A stretch of DNA of 64,000 nucleotides from Roseivirga misakiensis (GTDB lineage: Bacteria; Bacteroidota; Bacteroidia; Cytophagales; Cyclobacteriaceae), in assembly GCF_001747105.1 (NCBI RefSeq), contig NZ_MDGQ01000002.1, positions 1-64,000 of the forward strand, written 5' to 3'. This document shows positions 1 to 8,527 of this stretch, in pieces (position 1 is the first letter of the stretch; each line of letters begins with the position of its first letter). Made by a program: the position numbers and the translations under genes. A model generated the notes under the pieces. The model had not been told where the DNA came from. It made no database searches and worked only from the letters and a program-made list of their open reading frames with translations.

Positions 1-96
1 GCAGATTTCAACTTAGATGGAGAGATTAATGCGGTAGACCGCAACGATTTTCAACAAAAGAACACCGGCAAAACCAGACAAGTACCAACCACCTAG
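1..96 (+). CDS. C-terminal end of a secreted dockerin-like protein (5' partial)
   Basis: The reading frame is open from base 1 and gives 31 residues before a TAG stop. They contain one EF-hand-like calcium loop (DFNLDGEINAVD) and the tail KTRQVPTT. Both are nearly the same as the ends of the two complete secreted proteins at 4591-6081 and 8528-10483. The rest of the gene lies outside the window. By analogy it would carry a signal peptide, a variable N-terminal domain and a conserved C-terminal module. It is followed after 4 bases by a helix-turn-helix gene, as in the second copy. Confidence 0.8.
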   Translation, partial: ADFNLDGEINAVDRNDFQQKNTGKTRQVPTT

Positions 97-100
97 GGCT

Positions 101-373
101 ATGACAGTAATAGAAAGACAACTGGTTGAGCATTTGATCTCAGAGTTACAAGGTTCCACATCAAGCTGGCAAAACCAGATAAAACAAAGATATCCTAACC
201 TGACGGCCTACGACCTCCGGCTATGCACCTACCTGAAGACCAACCTATCGACCAAGGAGATCGCCACCATCCTCAACATCACCCCAGATAGTGTCAAGAA
301 GGCCAAACATCGGTTAAGGAAGAAGCTCAAGATGTATCCCAATCATACCTGGGGGGTATTCTTATCAGACTAA
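101..373 (+). CDS. Stand-alone LuxR-type helix-turn-helix protein, cassette 1
   Basis: This 90-residue protein is little more than a DNA-binding domain. Residues about 35-80 (NLTAYDLRLCTYL, then LSTKEIATILNITPDSV and KKAKHRLRKKL) match a LuxR/GerE-type helix-turn-helix. It is related to the C-terminal domains of the TPR regulators nearby. There is no receiver, signal peptide or membrane segment, so it should be cytoplasmic. It starts 4 bases after the dockerin-like gene, which implies co-expression with an exported protein. It overlaps the convergent TPR regulator by 4 bases at its 3' end. The target genes are unknown; autoregulation of the cassette is a guess. Confidence 0.85.
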   Translation: MTVIERQLVEHLISELQGSTSSWQNQIKQRYPNLTAYDLRLCTYLKTNLSTKEIATILNITPDSVKKAKHRLRKKLKMYPNHTWGVFLSD

Positions 374-2379
374 AGCTCATTCAAGCCTTGCAAATACTTG
401 ATTAGGTTTTGCTCCTTTTCAAGACCTAATTTCTGCCTTAATCTATACCTAGCGGTAGTAGCACTGCTCGCCTCAATACCGAGAAAGGAAGCTATTTCCT
501 TCGTGCTAAAGTTAAGATTGACTAGCGCACAGATTTGTTCCTCTCTCGGGCTCAAGGATGGATGAAGATCTCTGAGGTTTTTATAAAAATTGGGATTGGT
601 TTCTTCAAACTGTATAGTAAATAGTTCCAGCTTCTTTTCAGAGTTGATTCCCTCTTTTGCTAGTCTGATAAGTTTGGATAAGTCAGTGTTTCTAGAAGTC
701 TGGATAATTTTCGTTTCTGTCAGCAACGAATCCAAAACCTGGTTTTTACGAGCGTCCTGTAAGGCTTTGGTCGTGAGCTGTCTATTCTTTTGTATTAACT
801 CATCTTGAAGTTTTTCTGATTCTAATTCTTTAAGTTTCCGCGATGACTTGAGTTTTCTAACACTCAGCACCGCGATCAGCACCATAATCATGGCAATTGA
901 TCCAAATGCAATTGTCAGTAGCTCATTTCTGGACTTTTTCTCTTCAATTTCTATAGTTAGCAATTCGATCTCGCCTTCTCTTTTTTCTATTTCAGCTTGC
1001 TTATTCGCAGTTTCGATCTCAGATCCTAATCGAATTAAATCACCTCTTTTTTCTAAGTTTCTAAGACTATCTCTCAGATTGTTACTTCTTTCTAAAGCAT
1101 CTAAAGCATTAGTTAATTCACCTATCTCACGATAGTACAAGTACTTCATGTATGATACCTCGGCACGCTGCTTTGGTCCCAAGACCATACTTGCTAACGA
1201 ATCAGCTTTAACCAAATAATCGAGGGTCTCCATATGTTTTCCTTCTAAGTTTTTGAGCTTTACTCTCAAAAGAAGGTTGCTGAATTTTGGGAAGTTTCTT
1301 TCATTAATTAGGGCAAGACTATCCGATATATTCAAGTAAAAAAGGGATGAATCTATATCATTTTTCTCTAACCAAAGCTTAGATAGGTTATTGGTTATAC
1401 TGGATATGTTTGCTGCCTTTAAACCTAAACTCTTCCCTCTATTGTATGCAGCGTTTGCAATGACAATAGCATTATCGAAATCCTTTTTTTGGTTGTATGC
1501 CCGAATTAACTCTAATTCTACTTTTATCGTTCTTGTTGGATTCCCTAATTGTTTTTCTTCTTCATAAACAGGTAAAAGTCGATTTATTGCTAGATCAGCG
1601 TTGTCAATCGCCGAATAGACTCTAGCAATACCTAATTGACTGTCTATTTCTACTGGTCTATAGTCCATTGCTGTGGCTATTTCGAAAGCTTTTTTATGCG
1701 CATCTAAGGCTTTAGGATAGTCATAAATATCAAAATATGCGCTCGCCATATTATTACTAATCACTGCTGTAAAGCCAGGCAATTGAATTCTTTCCATAGT
1801 TTTAAGCGCTTTGTCCCAATAGAAAAAAGCCGAATCATAAAGTAGATCATCATGAAAAAAACTAGCTCGATTTATATTCAGCCGTGCATTAAAGTAATCT
1901 GAATATTCATTGGTTTTTGGAGCTAATTCATAGCCCATTTTGAAATATTCATCTGCTAGTTTTGAATCTCCTTTTTCCCTAGTTGCTACGATTAATTCAA
2001 TTAAGATTAACATTGAACGTACAGTGTCTCCTGAAACTAAGGCTTCTTCAAAAGCACCTTGATATGCGTTTATCGCTCGATCAATCTCTCCTTTAAAAGT
2101 ATATGCTGCTGCCAAAGACTGTTTACTATTTAAAATGCCAAAAGAGAACTTCAGTTTCTCAGAGAGTTCAATGCTCCTTTCTAGGTAGAGTACCGCAGAA
2201 TCTAGGTCTACCCTGAGATAGAAACTACCCAGACGTGACAAAACTCGAGCCCCAGCTGTATCCTCTTTGATATGTGGAAGTTGACTTAGTAAGGTATCAA
2301 TGTTTTGTCTTCGTGTTTGTTGTGCTTGAGAGAAAACGCCTATCAATAAGAATAAGAGAACTATAATATGTTTTTTCAT
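370..2379 (-). CDS. Membrane-anchored TPR regulator with C-terminal LuxR-type HTH (TPR1)
   Basis: The 669-residue protein begins with a signal peptide (MKKHIIVLLFLLIGVFSQAQ). TPR-like helical repeats follow to about residue 430, then a charged coiled coil, one TM helix near 487-507, a second coiled coil and a helix-turn-helix (SPREEQICALVNLNFSTKEI) at about 605-660. The expected topology is TPRs in the periplasm and the DNA-binding domain in the cytoplasm, so it may act as a one-component transmembrane regulator. It lies 47 bases downstream of a close paralogue and is probably cotranscribed with it. A segment of about 277 bp is almost identical between the two genes. The ligand and targets are unknown. 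Confidence 0.85.
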   Translation of the reverse strand: MKKHIIVLLFLLIGVFSQAQQTRRQNIDTLLSQLPHIKEDTAGARVLSRLGSFYLRVDLDSAVLYLERSIELSEKLKFSFGILNSKQSLAAAYTFKGEIDRAINAYQGAFEEALVSGDTVRSMLILIELIVATREKGDSKLADEYFKMGYELAPKTNEYSDYFNARLNINRASFFHDDLLYDSAFFYWDKALKTMERIQLPGFTAVISNNMASAYFDIYDYPKALDAHKKAFEIATAMDYRPVEIDSQLGIARVYSAIDNADLAINRLLPVYEEEKQLGNPTRTIKVELELIRAYNQKKDFDNAIVIANAAYNRGKSLGLKAANISSITNNLSKLWLEKNDIDSSLFYLNISDSLALINERNFPKFSNLLLRVKLKNLEGKHMETLDYLVKADSLASMVLGPKQRAEVSYMKYLYYREIGELTNALDALERSNNLRDSLRNLEKRGDLIRLGSEIETANKQAEIEKREGEIELLTIEIEEKKSRNELLTIAFGSIAMIMVLIAVLSVRKLKSSRKLKELESEKLQDELIQKNRQLTTKALQDARKNQVLDSLLTETKIIQTSRNTDLSKLIRLAKEGINSEKKLELFTIQFEETNPNFYKNLRDLHPSLSPREEQICALVNLNFSTKEIASFLGIEASSATTARYRLRQKLGLEKEQNLIKYLQGLNEL
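561..837. repeat. Near-identical block shared by TPR1 and TPR2 genes (copy A)
   Basis: This segment matches 2618-2894 with about 7 mismatches in 277 bases (offset 2057), by eye. It encodes the cytoplasmic coiled-coil linker. Flanking parts of the two genes are clearly more diverged, so a recent gene-conversion tract or strong local constraint is likely. Confidence 0.85.
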
Positions 2380-2426
2380 CTTACTGCTGAATAGTATAAA
2401 CTCTTGATGGTTGGTGAAATAGAATC

Positions 2427-4451
2427 CTATAACTGATTCAAGCCTTGCAAATACTTGGTCAGGTTTTGCTCCTTTTCAAGACCCAATTTCTGTCTTAATC
2501 GATACCTCGCAGTGGTGGCGCTACCAGCCTCTATTCCAAGAAATGATGCGATTTCTTTTGTGCTAAAATTCAGATTTACCAACGCACAAATTTGTTCTTC
2601 TCTTGGACTTAAGGAAGGATGAAGATCTCTAAGGTTTTTATAAAAATTGGGATTGGTTTCTTCAAACTGTAGAGTAAATAGTTCCAGCTTTTTTTCAGAG
2701 TTGATTCCCTCTTTTGCTAGTCTGATAAGTTTGGATAAGTCAGTGTTCTTAGAAGTCTGGATATTTTTCGTTTCTGTCAGCAACGAATCCAAAACCTGGT
2801 TTTTACGAGCGTCCTGTAAGGCTTTGGTCGTGAGCTGTCTATTCTTTTGTATTAACTCATCTTGAAGTTTTTCTGATTCCAATTCTTTAAGTTTTCGAGC
2901 AGATTTTAACTTTCTAACTCTTAGAATAACCATCAATATGGCGATGACTGCTGTGCATATTAAGACGATGGTAACCTGAGCGTTTTTAGACCTTCTCTCG
3001 TCAATTTCCATTGTCAACGTCTCAATCTCACTTTCCCTTTTTTTGATTTGTGCTTGCTTGTTAGCTGTTTCTATTTCTGATCCTAACCGAATTAGGTCAC
3101 CTCTTTTTTCCAGGTTTTTAAGACTATCTCTAAGATTATTACTTTTTTCCAGTGCCTCCAAAGCACTTGTCAAATCACCTACTTCTCTGTAGTACAAATA
3201 TTGCATATAGGATACCTCTGCACGCTGTTTTGGTCCTAAAACGTTACGAGCCAGTGAGTCGGCCTTTTCTAGGTATGCAAAAGTTTCACTATGCTTTCCA
3301 GATAAGTTTTTATGCTTTGTTCTGAGAATGAGGTTTCTAAATTTTGAATAGTCTTTCTCGTAAAGATTCGCAATACTGTCCGATACATTTAAGTAAAACA
3401 GAGAAGAGTCAAGTTGATTAAGTTTAAGCATAATATCAGCCACTGTGTTGGCAGACCTCGATACATTGCCATCTTTGGCTCCAATTTTGAAAGCTCGCGT
3501 ATAGGCCGACTTGGCATATATTAGAGCATTTTCATAGTCTTCTTTCTGGTAGTATGCATTAGCTAATTCCATTTCGACAGGTAACATTCTAAATGGATGC
3601 CCGTATTGTTTTTGCTCCTCATAAACTGGAATCAATGTTTCAATAGCCAAGTCAGCATTATCTATAGCAGCGTATACTCTGGCGATTCCTCTCTGTGCTT
3701 CTAGTTCAACCGGCCTGTAGTCAATCGCTGTGGCCAATTCTAGAGCTTCTTTATTTGCTTTAAGGGCATTAGGGTAGTCGTACAGGGCAAAATAAGCCGT
3801 TGCCATATCATTGGTGATAATGGCTCCATAAGCCCTGAAATTAATTTTCATCATGTAGTCCCGTGCTCTCTCCCAATAGAAAAATGCGGAATCATATTTT
3901 GCATAAGAATAGTAGAGTTTTGCATGTGTGATATCATAGAGAGAGATAAAATATGAGCTATCAGAATCTACCTTTGGAGCAAGAGCATAGCCCTCTCGGA
4001 GAATAGTCTTCGTTTTGAGTGAGTCCCCTTTTCTGTTCACATTTACCATTAAATCATTCAGTACATAAAGAGCCCCATAAAAGTTTTCGGTTGTGAGGGC
4101 TTCTTGATAAGTTTCTTCATAGATGGCTATGGCTTTATCAAGGTCACCAATGTATCCGTATGTCGTTCCTAGCCCCTTCTTAGTAGCTACAATATTTTCT
4201 GAGTACTCGAGTTTCTCTGATAGTGCTAAGCTCTTATTAAAAAAGAATAAGGCCGAATCAAGGTTTACGTCAATGTAGCGGGCACCTAGTAAGTATAAGA
4301 TTTGTGCACCAGCTTCGTCTTCTTTTAGGGTTGGTAGTTTCTGTAAGAGCGTATCAATTTTAATTCTCCGAGTTTCCTGAGCATGGGCGTTGGAGGTCAC
4401 TAGAATAATAAGCCCAGCTATTAAAAGTGCTAATGCAGTCTTTTTTGTCAT
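2427..4451 (-). CDS. Membrane-anchored TPR regulator with C-terminal LuxR-type HTH (TPR2)
   Basis: At 674 residues this is the paralogue of the gene downstream and has the same architecture: signal peptide ending ...NAHAQ, TPR array, TM helix near 495-513, coiled coil, and an HTH with the motif NFSTKEIASFLGIEAGSA. The TPR halves have diverged more than the coiled-coil and linker region, which is nearly identical at DNA level. It is probably the first gene of a two-gene minus-strand unit. It is divergent from the secreted protein at 4591, with 139 bases between the two starts. That layout fits a regulator controlling its neighbour, but the sequence does not prove it. Confidence 0.85.
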   Translation of the reverse strand: MTKKTALALLIAGLIILVTSNAHAQETRRIKIDTLLQKLPTLKEDEAGAQILYLLGARYIDVNLDSALFFFNKSLALSEKLEYSENIVATKKGLGTTYGYIGDLDKAIAIYEETYQEALTTENFYGALYVLNDLMVNVNRKGDSLKTKTILREGYALAPKVDSDSSYFISLYDITHAKLYYSYAKYDSAFFYWERARDYMMKINFRAYGAIITNDMATAYFALYDYPNALKANKEALELATAIDYRPVELEAQRGIARVYAAIDNADLAIETLIPVYEEQKQYGHPFRMLPVEMELANAYYQKEDYENALIYAKSAYTRAFKIGAKDGNVSRSANTVADIMLKLNQLDSSLFYLNVSDSIANLYEKDYSKFRNLILRTKHKNLSGKHSETFAYLEKADSLARNVLGPKQRAEVSYMQYLYYREVGDLTSALEALEKSNNLRDSLKNLEKRGDLIRLGSEIETANKQAQIKKRESEIETLTMEIDERRSKNAQVTIVLICTAVIAILMVILRVRKLKSARKLKELESEKLQDELIQKNRQLTTKALQDARKNQVLDSLLTETKNIQTSKNTDLSKLIRLAKEGINSEKKLELFTLQFEETNPNFYKNLRDLHPSLSPREEQICALVNLNFSTKEIASFLGIEAGSATTARYRLRQKLGLEKEQNLTKYLQGLNQL
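2618..2894. repeat. Near-identical block shared by TPR1 and TPR2 genes (copy B)
   Basis: This is the partner of the block at 561-837, in the same orientation and the same position of the coding frame. Confidence 0.85.
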
Positions 4452-4590
4452 GATGTGAAATTATAGAAAACAACATATTGTCTATATAAAATGTGTCCCC
4501 TTGTTTGCCATGTTCATTTCATGTCTATATGAATTTCAAGGGATTTGATACGCTAAAATACTTATTGCAGTAGTTCAAATTCTGTGATAT

Positions 4591-6081
4591 ATGCATCGAA
4601 AGTTATTGATTTTCAAAAGATTACTAGTGCCGTTCTTTTTTTCATTCCTATGTGTTCCTCTTTTGTATGCACAAGGCCTTTCTAAAGGAGATTTAGTCGT
4701 TGTGGGTTTTAATGGAGATGCTGATCCGGATGAAATCGCCTTATTGGCACTAGCAGATATTAGTACTTCGGAGACCTTTTACCTTACCGATTATCCTGTT
4801 ACCAGTACTGGAGGGTTCACACTAGATGTCTCGAATGGAACGAATGGATCATTGGGTATAACTCCGACTTCAACCATTACCGCAGGCACTATTTTCACAA
4901 TCTCAATTGCTAGTGGCACCGCTTCAGTTTCAGTATCGGGAGCGTCAGTATCGACAACAATTACAGGGTGGACGAGTACGAGCTCTGCTGCTCCTTCAGG
5001 TAATGCAGGTGATGCTTGGCATCTATTTCAAGGATCTGGACTGACAAGCCCAACTAATTTTATATTTGCTTTTGCAAATACTTCACCTCATAATTCTGTT
5101 TGGAATCCACTTTCGTCAGGAGGCTTTGCTAGTACAGAATCTTACTTGGGTAATGGCCTTACCAATGGGGTAAATGCGATTGATATCGGTGGCTCTAATC
5201 ATACAGATAACCTTTACTACTCCGGTTCATTTGCATCGGGTACTGCCGCGGATATTCTGGCCAGAGTAGTGAATACAGGTAATTATACAGGTGACAATTC
5301 CACTACTTTTGACATTACTGTAGATGGATCTAGTGTTTTTAATGGGGGAGGGGTAACTAGCAATCCCGGTTTTACCATTTCTGGAGGAGCGCCAACCTCC
5401 CTTGCTGTAGCATCAACAGTATTCCTAGAAGGGGCCTATAACGGTACCAACCTAAACACAACAATCAACAGCCAAATCCCTGACCAACAACCCTACAATG
5501 GTGTAAACAGTCACTCCCAAAGTACAACAGGGACGAGTATCCCATCAGGAGCAGTAGACTGGGTATTAGTAGAGCTAAGAGAAGCAGGCACAGCAGCAGG
5601 AGCAGTAAATAGCACGAGGAAGGGATCAACGGCAGGCTTTCTGATGAATGACGGAACGATCAAGGCAACAGATGGCACCAGCAACCTAACGATCAACCTA
5701 ACGGGTAATACAGGCACAGCTTACTATGTAGTGGTCTACCACCGGAACCACCTACCGATCATGTCAGCCAATGCGATAGACGGTTCAGGAGGAACGCTAA
5801 CAATAGACTTCACCAGCAACTCAGCGAACACCTACCAGACGACGACCGCCCTAGCAAGCCTAACCAATAACAAGTTTGGGATGCCATCAGGAGATGTGAA
5901 TCAGGATGGTAGTATCAACAGCACAGACCTGAGCACATGGCGCACCAACAACGGAGCAGCCTATAGCTACTCAGGCAACGGCAGTGCCGACTTTAACCTA
6001 GATGGAGAGATCAATGCGGTAGATCGCAATGATTTCCAACAGAAGAATACAAGTAAGACCAGACAAGTACCAACCACCTAG
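4591..6081 (+). CDS. Secreted protein with dockerin-like C-terminus, cassette 2
   Basis: The 496-residue protein has a hydrophobic N-terminal export signal (to about residue 28, ending LLYAQ). Next comes a beta-rich domain resembling the 'DxxALLALADI...YLTD' modules of Bacteroidota and cyanobacterial surface proteins (about 30-255). A conserved module (about 275-430, motifs VFLEGAYNGTNL and DWVLVELREAG) follows. Two EF-hand-like loops (DVNQDGSINSTD and DFNLDGEINAVD, about 435-485) resemble a dockerin, and the protein ends KTRQVPTT. I see no classical T9SS sorting domain and no cohesin partner in the window. An HTH gene follows after 4 bases. A surface or extracellular role is likely; the binding partner is unknown. 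Confidence 0.8.
   Translation: MHRKLLIFKRLLVPFFFSFLCVPLLYAQGLSKGDLVVVGFNGDADPDEIALLALADISTSETFYLTDYPVTSTGGFTLDVSNGTNGSLGITPTSTITAGTIFTISIASGTASVSVSGASVSTTITGWTSTSSAAPSGNAGDAWHLFQGSGLTSPTNFIFAFANTSPHNSVWNPLSSGGFASTESYLGNGLTNGVNAIDIGGSNHTDNLYYSGSFASGTAADILARVVNTGNYTGDNSTTFDITVDGSSVFNGGGVTSNPGFTISGGAPTSLAVASTVFLEGAYNGTNLNTTINSQIPDQQPYNGVNSHSQSTTGTSIPSGAVDWVLVELREAGTAAGAVNSTRKGSTAGFLMNDGTIKATDGTSNLTINLTGNTGTAYYVVVYHRNHLPIMSANAIDGSGGTLTIDFTSNSANTYQTTTALASLTNNKFGMPSGDVNQDGSINSTDLSTWRTNNGAAYSYSGNGSADFNLDGEINAVDRNDFQQKNTSKTRQVPTT
5416..6080. repeat. Conserved 3' module of dockerin-like genes (copy in cassette 2)
   Basis: This block is highly similar at DNA level to 9815-10473. Long exact or near-exact runs occur around the FTSNSANTYQTTTAL and FGMPSGDVNQDG coding parts. 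Its last 96 bases also match bases 1-96 at the window's left edge. Upstream of 5416 the genes share fold-level similarity at most, so the border is sharp. Confidence 0.8.
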
Positions 6082-6085
6082 GGCT

Positions 6086-6361
6086 ATGACAGTAATAGAA
6101 AGACAACTGGTTGAGCATTTGATCACAGAGTTACAAGGTTCCACATCAAGCTGGCAAAACCAGATAAAACAAAGATATCCTCACCTGACAGCCTATGACT
6201 TGAGGCTATGTACCTACTTAAAGGCCAACCTATCGACCAAAGAAATAGCTACGCTACTGAACATCACGCCCGACAGTGTGAAGAAGGCCAAACATCGCTT
6301 AAGAAAAAAAATCATCATGAGACCAGAAGACTCATGGGGTGACTTCCTTTTCAGGTACTAA
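6086..6361 (+). CDS. Stand-alone LuxR-type helix-turn-helix protein, cassette 2
   Basis: I chose the ATG 4 bases after the upstream stop (MTVIERQLVEHL), giving 91 residues. A longer in-frame extension would only read through the dockerin gene in another frame. The first 35 codons are almost the same DNA as cassette 1. Identity then falls in the HTH codons, with mostly synonymous changes, and the last residues differ. The domain (LSTKEIATLLNITPDSVKKA) is that of LuxR/GerE regulators, without any sensory part. Tight linkage to an exported protein gene is the unusual point. Confidence 0.85.
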   Translation: MTVIERQLVEHLITELQGSTSSWQNQIKQRYPHLTAYDLRLCTYLKANLSTKEIATLLNITPDSVKKAKHRLRKKIIMRPEDSWGDFLFRY

Positions 6362-6505
6362 TCCTTTTTTGCCACAATAGAGCCCCATTTATTCAATGAA
6401 TAAGAAAACTACTCAATTACCTGATGATAGAATTTAACTTAATCAGGACGATGACTTGTGTCCCGTATCATTCTTTGATTTAAGATAGGTCTACATGATT
6501 TGACG

Positions 6506-6562
6506 CTGTCAGGGGGACAGGTCTTGCTCTATTTTTACTTCAAGTTTATATATTGGGGGACA
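6506..6562. promoter_or_regulatory. Leader of TPR3 with GGGGACA elements
   Basis: An inverted repeat CTGTC-AGGGG-GACAG lies at 6506-6520, and a second GGGGGACA at 6555-6562 just ahead of the gene at 6582. Related TGTCCC/TGTCCCC sequences occur at 6459-6464 and at 4494-4500 in the divergent promoter region upstream. The recurrence next to HTH-regulator genes suggests an operator; no binding protein can be assigned. Confidence 0.25.
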
Positions 6563-6581
6563 TAGTTTAAGTAAATCCTTA

Positions 6582-8303
6582 ATGAAAGGTTGTTTAACCG
6601 TATTCCTTTTCCTGTTTGTATTCATAAACAGTCAAGCGCAGATAAATGTCGATAGTTTAGAGTTGGTTATAGAGAAACGACCTGGTACAAGTCGGGTCGT
6701 TTTCTTAAATGAAACAGCTACTAAATTATTCAATCAAGATCCGCTGCTCTCCGAAAAATATGCTAATCGCGCACTTTCGCTTGCCAAAAGACTGGATTAT
6801 AAAGAAGGTCAAGTCGAAGCTTTAACCGTATTAGGAGCCCTCTGTAATATTAGGTTTCAACTGTCCGAAGGCAGAGAACTCTTGAGTCAGGCTTTGGCTC
6901 TGGCCGAAGAAATATCCTATGATAAAGGAATAAGTTCTGCTAACTATAGTTTAGGTTCTAATTATATGAAATCTGGATTTTATGAACTAGCAATAGAATG
7001 CTTCATCAAAGGTTTAGAGGACGCAAAGAAGAAGAAAGACTTCTCCCGAGAAATGCAAAATTTATTGGATTTAGGGATAGCAAAAACGGTAATAGGGGAG
7101 TTTGATACGGCTGAAAAGTATTTCAAAGAGGGTATTGACAGGATAAAGTCAAAAAATTCCTCTTCGAAGCCGATACATTTTATGGGTAGCCTGGGCAATC
7201 TGGAAATGGCCAGAGGTAACTACGGTTTAGCAGAGAATTATTGGTTAGAAGCGTTGAATTACATCAAACAAAGCAAAGCGGAAAGGCTATTGATTAACTG
7301 TTGGATACAACTTGGCACGATCTATTCAAAGCTTAGCTCCGAAAAACTTGCTATACAATACCTTGACAGTGCTCAAGTATTAAGTTCTGAATTAGGTTTA
7401 GTCAGCGAGAGGTTGAATATCATGCGAAGTAAGGCTAGAGTTTATCTGGATTATGGAAATATAGATAATGGTATTAAAGTTTTGGATAGTGCGATCGCTT
7501 TGAAATCGGGGTATCGGGAGGACCCTAGGTTTAAAATGGGACTCTATTCGTTGAAGGCAGATTTTAATGAAAGAATAGGGAATTATCAGGAAGCGTTTAA
7601 TGCCTACAAGATTTTCACTAACATAAAAGATAGTCTATTATTTACACAAAACTATGAGAAGATAGCCGAGGTAAATGCCAAATATGAGTTCGATCAACTT
7701 AAGAGTGAGGCTGAGGCCGAAGCACAGCTAAACGAAATAAACCAGTTAAGGATTAACCAACGAAATCTGGTGATTTTAGTCCTCTGTATTCTCTTTATGG
7801 TGAGCATATTAATCTTTCTTTGGAATAAAAAGAGGCTTGAAAATCGACTTTTACTAACCCAAAAAGAGCAAGAAATCCTTGAAAGAGAGTCTGCTTTAAA
7901 AAACCATGAAATAAAGGATCAAGGAAAACGCATATTAGATTATAAAGAAAAGCTAGAACAAGCCGAACAACAGGCAGTTAAAGAGGGCCAAGAAGATAAA
8001 CTAGTTGATTTTTTGAGGACAAGTAGTATGCATGCTGTGGATTGGGTAGCCTTTAGAATTGCATTCGATGAAAAATTTCCTTCTTTCTTTAACGCACTCG
8101 AAGAACACGTGCTCACTGTAAATGAAGAACGTCTTTGTAGTTTGATTAAACTTGGGCTAGTTACAAGGGAAATTGCAGAACTACTGGCCATAAGTCCAAA
8201 TAGTGTCATCAAAGCTAAGTCTAGACTAAACAAAAAGATGAAACTCACCAACAAACAGCATTTAGATACCTATCTAAAAGAAGTCGACTTAGCCATAAAA
8301 TAG
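6582..8303 (+). CDS. Membrane-anchored TPR regulator with C-terminal LuxR-type HTH (TPR3)
   Basis: The 573-residue protein has a signal peptide (to about residue 20, ...INSQAQ), TPR repeats to about 380, a TM helix near 397-417 (LVILVLCILFMVSILIFLW) and a long charged coiled coil. A helix-turn-helix follows at about 505-560 (ERLCSLIKLGLVTREIAELL). It shares the architecture of TPR1 and TPR2 but is shorter and well diverged. It sits between cassette 2 and cassette 3 on the same strand, with about 220 bases of leader before it and a similar gap after it, so it probably has its own promoter. It is likely a periplasm-sensing transcription factor; its ligand is unknown. Confidence 0.85.
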   Translation: MKGCLTVFLFLFVFINSQAQINVDSLELVIEKRPGTSRVVFLNETATKLFNQDPLLSEKYANRALSLAKRLDYKEGQVEALTVLGALCNIRFQLSEGRELLSQALALAEEISYDKGISSANYSLGSNYMKSGFYELAIECFIKGLEDAKKKKDFSREMQNLLDLGIAKTVIGEFDTAEKYFKEGIDRIKSKNSSSKPIHFMGSLGNLEMARGNYGLAENYWLEALNYIKQSKAERLLINCWIQLGTIYSKLSSEKLAIQYLDSAQVLSSELGLVSERLNIMRSKARVYLDYGNIDNGIKVLDSAIALKSGYREDPRFKMGLYSLKADFNERIGNYQEAFNAYKIFTNIKDSLLFTQNYEKIAEVNAKYEFDQLKSEAEAEAQLNEINQLRINQRNLVILVLCILFMVSILIFLWNKKRLENRLLLTQKEQEILERESALKNHEIKDQGKRILDYKEKLEQAEQQAVKEGQEDKLVDFLRTSSMHAVDWVAFRIAFDEKFPSFFNALEEHVLTVNEERLCSLIKLGLVTREIAELLAISPNSVIKAKSRLNKKMKLTNKQHLDTYLKEVDLAIK

Positions 8304-8320
8304 CTCGATTTAGCCTTTTT

Positions 8321-8365
8321 ATTGAAATGTCATGGTTTTTCATGGCTTATGTGATTGAAATGTCA
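8321..8365. promoter_or_regulatory. Paired 12-bp direct repeat upstream of cassette 3
   Basis: ATTGAAATGTCA occurs exactly at 8321-8332 and again at 8354-8365, 33 bp apart, about three helical turns. The pair lies between TPR3 and the secreted-protein gene of cassette 3. The spacing fits a dimeric or cooperative operator; this is inference only. Confidence 0.3.
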
Positions 8366-8527
8366 CACCTAAACTCACTCTACCCAGTAGATCATCAAAT
8401 AGATTAGTCAAATAGAAAAGAATACTTGCCGTAGAGGATTCGATAGTTTTTGTGGACATGCTATTTGAGCGGCTGATTGTGATTTCTAAAAGCGAATCGG
8501 GAGTATTCATTTCTATTTAATTGATTG

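Noticed and set aside
590-1135. Plus-strand ORFs opposite TPR1
   Set aside because: Antisense shadows of the coding frame; the same shadow appears opposite TPR2 at 2647-2865 because the DNA is repeated.
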